Of a DNA stretch of 64,000 nt, positions 61,701 through 64,000 are shown in pieces. Positions within the stretch are counted from its first letter, which is position 1; every line of letters starts with the position of its first letter. The translations under genes and the position numbers were made by a program. Source of the DNA: Adiantum capillus-veneris (Eukaryota > Streptophyta > Polypodiopsida > Polypodiales > Pteridaceae); contig CM043963.1 in assembly GCA_014529385.2 (NCBI GenBank), forward strand, positions 7,055,001 through 7,119,000, given 5' to 3'. Under the pieces are notes generated by a model, which saw only the letters and a list, made by a program, of their open reading frames with translations, was not told where the DNA came from and did no database searches.

Positions 61701-64000
61701 CAGCCTTATTCAGTGTTTATGGACAGCTATCCTCAGCGTTTTTGAACAGCCATACTCAGCGATTCCACAGCACAATTTCAGCCAGCAATACAGTGTTATT
61801 TGCAGCAGATTTTCAGCAACAAAACAGCCTCAAAACAGTGTTTCGTCAACAGCCAGTGGCGTTTTTGAACTAGCAAGCAATCAAGCATTTCCAGCCTTCA
61901 AGTACACAGCAAAGATAAAGGTCGTCATCAGCACCGCAATCTTCAAGCATTCAGTTTCCCGCATTGCATCATTTAGCTTCAACTTACACTTGTACCAGAT
62001 TTGTGCAATCTATAGCGTAGACCTCTCGCGCCATCGAGAAAGGGGCCCTTGGAGGAGGGTTTGACAACATCTCTCCGGTGTCGTATTCTCTTCTCTCTCT
62101 ATCTCTCAGCCTCATGCACCTTCACTCATAGTGTCTATTCACTTTGTTTGTGATCACTTGCACTCTCTCATTAAATACGGAAGGCTCTCCCTTCCCTAAG
62201 AAAAAGGAACCTTGAGCATAGTTCGGAGCACTCATCTTGAGCAAAGTTCAACATTCACTTCCGCTGCACCTTACAGGAGAGGGTACAGAGTTTCAGTAGA
62301 GGCACCACATGTTGCAGAGTGCTATTTCAGAGGATCCGAGTTGTGGACGTCTTGGGAGGACTTGTGCCACAAATCCTGAACCAACAGATCCCGAGTCAAG
62401 ACACTGGTGCTTGTGGGCTTGGGAGAGTCGTCCTCTGGCACAAGTGCAGTGGGAGAGGGTTCTGGCGAGATCCTTTCTCTTCAACCGATCACCCAAGGAT
62501 TCCTTTTTCCCAATACATAGTTCATTTGGGACGACACATACTGGCAGCATGGATCGAGGTTCGCCAAGCTGCAGCGCTTCACTGACAAGAGGAGGGTCTC
62601 ACAGCCGAGTTATTGTCAAGCTTCTAGGAGCAGTTGTGGGAGAGCAAGCAGCCAAGGAGAGCTACCATGTTTCGGTGGCTAGTTGCGCATAGGGCTACAT
62701 TTGGGAGTTGGTTGGTGCACAACGGCTTCTCGGCAGCCTGTGGCCATCCTTTGGAGAGCCATCGTCTCTGTTTGTGGGAGAGGCAGCTGCCCATAGCACA
62801 GCAGGTCTGTCTTCGGGTTCTTCGATTGATGCCAAAACCCTTTCCACAACTCAACAGTACACTTGGGGTGTTGCAACCTGATCCACACTCACGGACCCTA
62901 TACTCCGCTTTGAGTTCGCTTCCACCAGCACGATGATTGGTGATTCAAGGGGTCGACCTACAATTCAGCTTGCCAGAAAGCTCATCCCCCAAGAGTGGTG
63001 CAGTGACAGAGTGGTGTTGGGAGCTCATCAACAGCTTGATACTCTGGTTCATCTGGTGGGCCCCTTGCTTTCACATCTTCGAGGTTTGCCATGTTCCATC
63101 GGCAGAGACTGTTCATGACTTTTAGCTGGAGCTGATTCATACACTCAAGGGTCAGTTTGAGAGACTTCAAGCCAGATCCGATGTCACAAAGTGATGACGT
63201 GGCTGCCCGCTCTGCAGGAAAATCAGAAAACCCTAATTTGCTGAAACCCTAACCCTAAAAATCAGAAACCCTAAATTGCTGACGTGGCCTGACCATGCCC
63301 TAGGTCAAACCAAACCCTTCCCGAGAAATTCATTTACTTGTTTAAGAATTTCTTCTCCTACTTTGTTGCCTATCTGAACAAAAAGGAAAGTAATGAAAAC
63401 AAATAAACTGGTACCAAATGATTTTGGGCTCTTACTAGCTGAATGTGATTGACTTTCCAACAGCTCACGGACTTTGGAAAGTTTCGGTCGTTCAAGCACA
63501 CCCTTGGATAGTTGGTTAGTACAGCAGGCCAAAACTATCTGCAGATAAAATCCTAATTAGAGGAAAGTGTGTATTAGGCTTGTCAGGTCTCAATCCTTGA
63601 AGCTGATTTTGCAGAATCGAAAAACACTCACCATGATGGGAAGTGATGCAATCATAATTGCAGCAGCTATTTTCAAGCATGTAATAGGGCTAAACATGGA
63701 CAGTAAGATGCCATACAAAGAAGTTCCTGTCATCTAACACACAAATCACAATGTTACCTTCAGATCCATCAAAATAAGTTACTATGGAAATGATTCCAGG
63801 CTAAAACCACAAACCTCACAGAGGTAGTCAACTCTACAGAGCATAGCATTGGCATCTGCTAGCGCAATGGGCCGATTAGCCCCAGCTAACTGCATTTCAA
63901 ATTAGTTAAGAGAAATGTAACTCAAAACTCATTGAAAGTACAACACAAGAAGTTAAAATTCATACCAATACAACCCAATCCCGTTCAAAAGCAACTCCGC
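25064..64000 (-). CDS. IREG3: Plastid-type ferroportin (SLC40 family, IREG3/MAR1-like), 3' part
   Basis: Eight exons on the minus strand join in frame: 64000-63966 (partial), 63889-63815, 63733-63632, 63538-63436, 25993-25847, 25761-25655, 25554-25441 and 25351-25064. They give 322 residues plus a TAG stop. The sequence matches from memory the C-terminal two thirds of plant IREG3/MAR1 (chloroplast ferroportin-like transporter). Landmarks are [74 protein letters not shown] and [12 protein letters not shown]. Several hydrophobic stretches fit the 12-helix SLC40 fold. In Arabidopsis the family member acts at the plastid envelope in metal and aminoglycoside transport. All introns are GT-AG. Six are 76-100 nt and one is 37,442 nt (25994-63435). 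The N-terminus and promoter lie beyond 64000. Every splice phase fits, so the gene is probably functional if the giant intron is spliced. Confidence 0.9.
25441..25554 (-). CDS. IREG3: IREG3-like exon g
   Basis: 114 nt, 38 codons, starting [20 protein letters not shown], a membrane segment. The donor is GTGAGT. Confidence 0.92.
25655..25761 (-). CDS. IREG3: IREG3-like exon f
   Basis: 107 nt. Contains [20 protein letters not shown] and ends at GTGAGT. Confidence 0.92.
25847..25993 (-). CDS. IREG3: IREG3-like exon e (downstream of the giant intron)
   Basis: 147 nt after acceptor CTACTGCAG. Two bases complete the split codon, then 48 codons include [19 protein letters not shown]. The donor is GTAATA. 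Confidence 0.88.
26270..26408. repeat. 139-bp fold-back element (MITE-like)
   Basis: Arms of about 40 bp (26270-26311 and 26368-26408) are inverted copies with a few mismatches (CCTATGGGCAG...CTGCCCATAGG). The A/T-rich centre separates them. It lies between exon e and LINE-1 inside the giant intron. No clear target duplication is seen. Confidence 0.85.
26493..28024 (-). pseudogene. LINE-1 ORF2 C-terminus with RVT zinc-binding domain
   Basis: Two frames (28024-27590 and 27511-26801) continue the ORF2 C-terminus. The second holds the zf-RVT pattern [14 protein letters not shown]...C..C...[12 protein letters not shown]. Frame 27038-26493 covers the terminal part. LINE-2 carries the same segments at 58808-59213 and 62281-63190. 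Confidence 0.82.
28006..29242 (-). pseudogene. LINE-1 ORF2 reverse transcriptase region
   Basis: RT blocks in several frames: [47 protein letters not shown], and the catalytic-site variant [28 protein letters not shown] follows downstream. The order is correct for non-LTR RT, but the frames are broken. Confidence 0.85.
29640..30390 (-). pseudogene. LINE-1 ORF2 endonuclease region
   Basis: Fragments begin at [18 protein letters not shown] (about 30390) and include GRGIIVLG...GFLNIYAPN (30296-30006). They end with the [12 protein letters not shown] and FSDHAPVIL motifs (29841-29647) of the exonuclease-endonuclease-phosphatase fold. At least two frame changes are present. Confidence 0.8.
30941..31880 (-). 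pseudogene. LINE-1 ORF1 (DUF4283 plus CCHC knuckle)
   Basis: The first part has a long Pro run, the translation of a C34 tract (complement of G at 31702-31735). A DUF4283-like segment follows ([33 protein letters not shown]), then a break near 31361. The second part (31243-30941) contains the knuckle [14 protein letters not shown] and a basic tail. ORF1 of plant LINEs encodes an RNA-binding chaperone-like protein. This one is broken. Confidence 0.78.
31702..31735 (+). repeat. Homopolymer G34 tract
   Basis: Thirty-four consecutive G on the plus strand, within LINE-1 ORF1 (polyproline on the minus strand). The length may be inexact in the assembly. Confidence 0.9.
31893..32379 (+). pseudogene. 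LINE-2 segment 1 (end of RT)
   Basis: Encodes a degenerate [15 protein letters not shown]...[10 protein letters not shown] block matching LINE-1 at 28390-28200, then loses frame. It is cut at 32379 by G1. Confidence 0.8.
32375..32379. repeat. Target-site duplication of G1 (GTTGA)
   Basis: GTTGA at 32375-32379 equals 58808-58812 just after the G1 3' LTR remnant. Confidence 0.9.
32380..33555 (+). repeat. G1 5' LTR
   Basis: 1,176 bp, starting TGTTACGTGCACATC (worn from TGTCACGTGACACATC of the younger copies) and ending CTGCACC-TTACG just before the primer site. A TATATAAG box lies near 32661. The U3 part carries scattered copies of a CCTAGCGTTTT-like motif. Confidence 0.88.
33557..33568 (+). 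other. G1 primer-binding site
   Basis: TGGTATTAGAGC, one transition from the consensus Met-tRNA site, one base after the LTR. Confidence 0.88.
33986..35300 (+). pseudogene. G1 gag with CCHC knuckle
   Basis: The likely start is ATG 33986 ([18 protein letters not shown]), with an early TGA. A strongly charged coiled-coil region rich in Arg-Glu repeats follows (34103-34320), then the retrotransposon gag core ([20 protein letters not shown], 34450-34800), and the knuckle [14 protein letters not shown] (about 35232-35273). At least four frame changes or stops are present. Confidence 0.82.
35329..35862 (+). CDS. G1 protease domain fragment (177 aa)
   Basis: An open frame with a gypsy aspartic-protease region. 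[17 protein letters not shown] has DPG in place of the usual DSG/DTG active site, a change also seen in relative G2. It is separated by a stop from the RT start. Possibly still folded but not part of an intact polyprotein. Confidence 0.75.
   Translation: MNQAESSHVSDTHIDESLMKCYDYVKGQRFVILFDPGSMHDVISASLVERSCVEISQTSPLEVSSFAPGMDSLITQECLDMLFTVQQAALHRKFVVFPLSGCDEDNTLTLNAKSNSPMIIRVEEGLHSLPLISHVQVKRKLRRGAQAAFIYASPVTQSIQAPDKYSALFTKFKHLFL
35863..36116 (+). pseudogene. G1 RT N-terminus, cut by M3
   Basis: Encodes the gypsy RT lead-in ([37 protein letters not shown], then a stop, then CIDYRALN). It is interrupted at 36116 by the 3' LTR of M3 and resumes at 56211 in the same frame. Confidence 0.88.
36112..36116. 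repeat. Target-site duplication of M3 (TTGAA/TTAAA)
   Basis: TTGAA on the left against TTAAA at 56206-56210, one transition apart. Removing one copy restores the RT frame of G1. Confidence 0.8.
36117..37348 (-). repeat. M3 3' LTR
   Basis: 1,232 bp, plus-strand ends TGTAAGGTGC...GTCACGTGACA. A purine tract (GAAAAGGAGGGGA on the minus strand, 37349-37361) abuts it. Confidence 0.9.
37349..37765 (-). pseudogene. M3 tail ORF, C-terminal part
   Basis: Matches the tail ORF of M2 (38963-39417). A hydrophobic stretch ([17 protein letters not shown]) is followed by WFQEF and a basic CRFRRGPKK segment, then a stop. A second frame (37531-37298) continues through the same DNA. The function is unknown. 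Confidence 0.6.
37761..37765. repeat. Target-site duplication of M2 (TCGAA)
   Basis: TCGAA at 37761-37765 equals 50284-50288. Confidence 0.92.
37766..38962 (-). repeat. M2 3' LTR
   Basis: 1,197 bp, similar to 49107-50283. Many AAAAACGCTAGG-like units lie at 38320-38510. Confidence 0.92.
38963..39417 (-). CDS. M2 tail ORF (154 aa), unknown function
   Basis: An open frame ending at the purine tract with LKGGDVT. It has a hydrophobic segment around [17 protein letters not shown], an acidic [16 protein letters not shown] stretch and a basic CRFWRGPKK stretch. An alternative overlapping frame (39145-38912) is also open and is likewise open in M3. It could be the degraded C-terminus of an ancestral pol or an extra ORF. 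No known domain is recognised. Confidence 0.5.
39398..40051 (-). CDS. M2 Asp/His-rich repeat ORF (217 aa)
   Basis: The first about 65 residues are imperfect repeats of the type [16 protein letters not shown]. Pro/Glu repeats [14 protein letters not shown] follow, then a less simple part with [19 protein letters not shown] and several His/Cys residues. The frame extends upstream past one TAA to [15 protein letters not shown]3 holds the same architecture at 50609-51064. The composition (very high Asp and His) suggests disorder or metal binding, but that is inference. I know no family match. Confidence 0.6.
   Translation of the reverse strand: MISHKHDDLNDNDLHDDLNDNDEHDDLDDTDKHDDLHDQDVISHKHDELHEDDVIVHKDDELVDAFSSEANLVVDSINHEGSILALEPRSKEPPQEEPMLALEPRFKDPSQEVLCVRMIHTHALFKCFIRDCFLYFRQRLYVIPFPRHDILYVEHVSLMNEHRCMRIVHEKLKGMHSRTSHSMSLPWHDTVVERAHESMTPSMGISVVIAIVDCFRS
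40115..40360 (-). pseudogene. M2 gag coiled-coil remnant, cut by G2
   Basis: Reads [20 protein letters not shown] then [20 protein letters not shown], a charged coiled coil equivalent to 34100-34320 of G1. It stops at TAG near 40166. The gag core that should follow is absent, and the acidic ORF begins within about 120 bp. Confidence 0.75.
40356..40360. repeat. Target-site duplication of G2 (GCAAT)
   Basis: GCAAT at 40356-40360 equals 48511-48515. Confidence 0.92.
40361..41695 (+). repeat. G2 5' LTR
   Basis: 1,335 bp, TGTCACCAGGAGG...CCGGTTATA. It has about 80 bp near 40766-40850 that the 3' LTR lacks. The end is TATA where the relative at 59702 has TTCA. Confidence 0.9.
41696..41713 (+). 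other. G2 putative primer-binding site
   Basis: TGGTTCCATTGTCGGGAT directly after the LTR. It starts with TGG as a tRNA 3'-CCA complement would. The relative at 59701 has TGGTTCCATCCGCGGGAT. It is not the Met-tRNA site used by the other LTR elements here. The tRNA is not identified. Confidence 0.6.
41781..43845 (+). pseudogene. G2 gag-protease
   Basis: Starts ATG 41781 ([12 protein letters not shown]), stop TAG at 41949. The frame then runs on through 42251, is shifted by the 144-bp insert and continues to 43845. The gag core ([30 protein letters not shown]) is at 42718-43200. The knuckle region reads [13 protein letters not shown] and lacks its first Cys. The protease is at 43629-43690 with [14 protein letters not shown] frameshift near 43760 separates it from the [14 protein letters not shown] block. 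Confidence 0.88.
42252..42395. mobile_element. 144-bp insert in G2 gag (MITE-like)
   Basis: Flanked by TTAC (42248-42251 and 42396-42399). Removing the insert and one TTAC makes the two gag frames continuous. The insert is rich in GGAACGGGAA units. Its ends (CAGGAACGGG and CCATTCCCTA) are imperfect inverted repeats. The transposon class is uncertain. Confidence 0.65.
44000..45596 (+). pseudogene. G2 reverse transcriptase-RNase H
   Basis: Fragments: RT lead-in ([39 protein letters not shown], 44261-44503), TAG at 44502 after LKSGYH, then [17 protein letters not shown] and catalytic FFDDMIVYS (44576-44902), and TGA at 44900 before [12 protein letters not shown]. RNase H is in pieces to ADALSRKP (about 45440). 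Most stops are one C-to-T step from Gln or Arg codons. Confidence 0.88.
45600..46337 (+). pseudogene. G2 integrase
   Basis: Zinc-binding HHCC part ([13 protein letters not shown]...[12 protein letters not shown]) and catalytic core ([47 protein letters not shown]), broken at TAG 46081. The gypsy-type [14 protein letters not shown] linker is present. Confidence 0.9.
46371..46925 (+). pseudogene. G2 integrase C-terminus with chromodomain-like end
   Basis: Contains GDWVLLRF...[21 protein letters not shown] and [12 protein letters not shown] (integrase C-terminal module). [20 protein letters not shown] and a TAA at 46848 inside the chromodomain follow, before WMEESEL. Chromodomains target chromoviruses to heterochromatin, which fits its landing in nested repeats. 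Confidence 0.82.
47247..48510 (+). repeat. G2 3' LTR
   Basis: 1,264 bp. Preceded by the purine tract AAGGGTGGGGTG (47235-47246). Confidence 0.92.
48516..49106 (-). other. M2 leader and gag start
   Basis: Primer site (minus-strand TGGTATCAAAGC, 49094-49105), then a leader with tandem CAAGAACC-type repeats (minus strand of 48650-48750), then the start of gag with the proline-rich FSDPPPSP-like segment, cut at 48515 by G2. Confidence 0.75.
49107..50283 (-). repeat. M2 5' LTR
   Basis: 1,177 bp, plus-strand TGTCAGGTGC...GTCACGTGACA. Confidence 0.92.
50609..51064 (-). CDS. M3 Asp/His-rich repeat ORF (part)
   Basis: The minus strand reads [15 protein letters not shown], then a stop, then [20 protein letters not shown] (open frame 50959-50609, 116 aa), [12 protein letters not shown], and three copies of an [16 protein letters not shown] unit. 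It corresponds segment by segment to 39398-40110 in M2, with the surrounding sequence diverged. The later part is disrupted by stops. Confidence 0.6.
51070..51564 (-). pseudogene. M3 protease remnant
   Basis: On the minus strand just after the solo [21 protein letters not shown]-like sequence matches G1's protease, then decays through several stops. The acidic ORF follows directly where RT would be expected. Confidence 0.75.
51565..52802 (-). mobile_element. Solo LTR of the G1/M family in M3
   Basis: A single 1,238-bp LTR (TGTAAGG...GTGACA) flanked by a perfect GTCAA duplication (51560-51564 and 52803-52807). It lies between the gag knuckle and protease of M3. It is the product of LTR-LTR recombination after insertion. 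Confidence 0.92.
52803..54126 (-). pseudogene. M3 gag
   Basis: From right to left on the minus strand: N-terminal region (54126-53752), coiled coil, gag core with [19 protein letters not shown]-like codons (about 53620-53500), [20 protein letters not shown] (53220-53150), a Ser/Asn-rich linker, and a knuckle-like [15 protein letters not shown] at about 52860-52810. Several frames are needed. It is homologous to 34000-35300 of G1. Confidence 0.82.
54197..54694. mobile_element. 498-bp hAT-like non-autonomous element
   Basis: Ends CAAGGTGGTA...TACTACCTTG form inverted termini. GTTCTTGA (54189-54196 and 54695-54702) is an 8-bp flanking duplication, as made by hAT transposases. Both ends are packed with GTACG/CGTAC units that form many small palindromes. 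The host sequence is itself rich in GGTTCTTGAG repeats, so the duplication is less decisive than it looks. Internal ORFs have no recognisable transposase domain. Confidence 0.7.
55070..55081 (-). other. M3 primer-binding site
   Basis: The minus strand reads TGGTATCAGAGC exactly, one base inside the 5' LTR. Confidence 0.92.
55083..56205 (-). repeat. M3 5' LTR
   Basis: 1,123 bp. Lacks about 70 bp present in the 3' LTR (around 36935-37005). The two copies differ by several percent, more than the LTRs of Cop-1. Confidence 0.9.
56206..57278 (+). pseudogene. G1 RT (second part) and RNase H
   Basis: Continues the RT from 36116: [49 protein letters not shown], catalytic [24 protein letters not shown]. 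RNase H follows ([11 protein letters not shown], then a stop, and LSVIHSLKH). Several stops and frame changes occur. It ends at ADALSRKG where a truncated LTR begins. Confidence 0.88.
57279..57903 (+). repeat. Truncated G1-family LTR within G1
   Basis: The right half (about 625 bp) of a G1-type LTR ending CTGCACCTAACA. It sits between RNase H and integrase of G1. The left half is missing and no duplication is visible, so a deletion followed insertion or recombination. Confidence 0.8.
57904..58686 (+). pseudogene. G1 integrase
   Basis: [20 protein letters not shown] (end of the HHCC domain), [20 protein letters not shown], a stop, then [16 protein letters not shown] and [16 protein letters not shown] (catalytic core), [14 protein letters not shown]. 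Broken by stops. The polyprotein end and most of the 3' LTR are deleted. Confidence 0.88.
58687..58807 (+). repeat. G1 3' LTR remnant
   Basis: Only the last about 120 bp of the LTR remain (CACTTGCACTCTC...CTGCACC-TTACA), followed by GTTGA. Confidence 0.88.
58808..59213 (+). pseudogene. LINE-2 segment 2 (linker region)
   Basis: Matches the minus strand of LINE-1 at about 27980-27560, including a [13 protein letters not shown]...PHVSWGP block. It is bounded by G1 on the left and the GGAGA-flanked solo LTR on the right. Confidence 0.85.
59214..62275 (+). mobile_element. Solo LTR of the G1 family, split near its left end
   Basis: Two bases (TG, 59214-59215) plus 61193-62275 make one G1-type LTR (TGTCACGTGACAC...CTGCACC-TTACA). 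GGAGA flanks it at 59209-59213 and 62276-62280, and the LINE-2 homology rejoins across it. The LTR start contains a 32-bp tandem duplication (61191-61222/61223-61254). TATATAAG lies at 61551. Confidence 0.85.
59216..61187 (-). mobile_element. One-LTR fragment of a G2-related gypsy element
   Basis: On the minus strand: an LTR (61187-59702, TGTCACCAGCG...CCGGTTTCA), primer site TGGTTCCATCCGCGGGAT (59701-59684), then the start of gag (ATG 59594; [20 protein letters not shown], aligned to G2's [20 protein letters not shown]), ending abruptly at 59216. AGATG occurs at both flanks (59211-59215 and 61188-61192), although the left end is inside gag. Confidence 0.75.
62276..63190 (+). pseudogene. LINE-2 segment 3 (RVT zinc-binding region)
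   Basis: Corresponds to LINE-1 27530-26600: ISEDPSC...[19 protein letters not shown], then [24 protein letters not shown] and a zf-RVT-like pattern with several frame changes. The 3' end near 63190 is approximate and no poly(A) is seen. Confidence 0.82.
63191..63435. other. Start of the giant intron
   Basis: Intron sequence next to the splice donor. It holds a short telomere-like AAACCCTAACCCTAAAA stretch at 63244-63260, too short to be an interstitial telomere array. Confidence 0.6.
63436..63538 (-). CDS. IREG3: IREG3-like exon d (upstream of the giant intron)
   Basis: 103 nt, begins [19 protein letters not shown]. It ends with one base of a split codon before donor GTAAGA (63435-63430). 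That phase fits the acceptor at 25994, which is what ties the two exon clusters together. Confidence 0.85.
63632..63733 (-). CDS. IREG3: IREG3-like exon c
   Basis: 102 nt, 34 codons, one predicted membrane segment ([14 protein letters not shown]). The acceptor is TTAG, the donor GTGAGT. Confidence 0.9.
63815..63889 (-). CDS. IREG3: IREG3-like exon b
   Basis: 75 nt, 25 codons, with the conserved [12 protein letters not shown] segment. The acceptor is TGCAG, the donor GTTTGT. Confidence 0.9.
63966..64000 (-). CDS. IREG3: IREG3-like exon a (partial)
   Basis: Reads [11 protein letters not shown] and ends at donor GTATGA (63965-63960). It runs off the window. Confidence 0.85.

Larger units (their letters stand above)
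31893..63190 (+). mobile_element. LINE-2: 5'-truncated LINE, split in three
   Basis: Segments 31893-32379, 58808-59213 and 62276-63190 are, in order, homologous to the RT end, linker and zf-RVT part of LINE-1, on the opposite strand. They rejoin exactly when each 5-bp duplication (GTTGA, GGAGA) is counted once. Start and end are approximate. It is diverged and full of stops. Confidence 0.85.

Noticed and set aside
63244-63260. Telomere repeat
   Set aside because: Only about two CCCTAAA-like units. Common by chance in plant introns.

Overview
This is nuclear DNA from a land plant. It has a plastid-type ferroportin (SLC40/IREG3 family) gene with GT-AG introns, plant-type Ty1/copia and Ty3/gypsy LTR retrotransposons primed from initiator Met-tRNA, plant LINEs with a DUF4283/zinc-knuckle ORF1 and an RVT zinc-binding domain, and long CT and AT microsatellites. 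The transposon load and deep nesting suggest a large, repeat-rich genome (fern, other seedless plant or gymnosperm). The species cannot be fixed from the sequence. There are no bacterial features, rRNA, tRNA or CRISPR arrays.

Layout. (1) 1-6700: a decayed coding sequence ending in a RING-H2 domain, split by a nearly intact Tnt1-like copia element, Cop-1 (361-5948, TSD CAAAC). (2) 6700-7710: a hairpin, a compound microsatellite and unassigned DNA. (3) 7711-19262: one copia family nested in itself three deep. Copy A (9309-14519) sits in copy B (8910-19207, TSD CATAT), and B sits in an old copy D (7711-8909 plus 19208-about 19262). All are on the minus strand. (4) 19263-25063: mostly unrecognised AT-rich DNA with one degenerate ORF region and one 60-bp duplication. 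(5) 25064-64000, minus strand: the 3' part of an IREG3-like gene. Eight exons join in frame to give about 322 residues. Six of the seven introns are 76-100 nt, but one (25994-63435) is 37,442 nt and holds everything below.

Inside the giant intron: LINE-1 (minus, about 26410-31880) and a 5'-truncated relative LINE-2 (plus, about 31893-63190). LINE-2 is split by gypsy element G1 (plus, 32380-58807, TSD GTTGA). G1 is split by M3 (minus, 36117-56205, TSD TTGAA/TTAAA). M3 is split by M2 (minus, 37766-50283, TSD TCGAA), and M2 by chromovirus-like G2 (plus, 40361-48510, TSD GCAAT). G2 carries a 144-bp insert in gag. M3 also holds a solo LTR (51565-52802, TSD GTCAA) and a 498-bp hAT-like element (54197-54694). 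LINE-2 holds a second solo LTR (59214-62275, TSD GGAGA), itself hit two bases from its left end by a one-LTR G2-like fragment.

Most unusual are M2 and M3. They share their LTRs, PBS and gag with G1 but have no visible reverse transcriptase or integrase. In that place both carry an Asp/His-rich repeat ORF and a tail ORF with a hydrophobic stretch. They look like a non-autonomous gypsy subfamily that would depend on a G1-type partner. Apart from the ferroportin gene, nothing in the window looks like a functional host gene.
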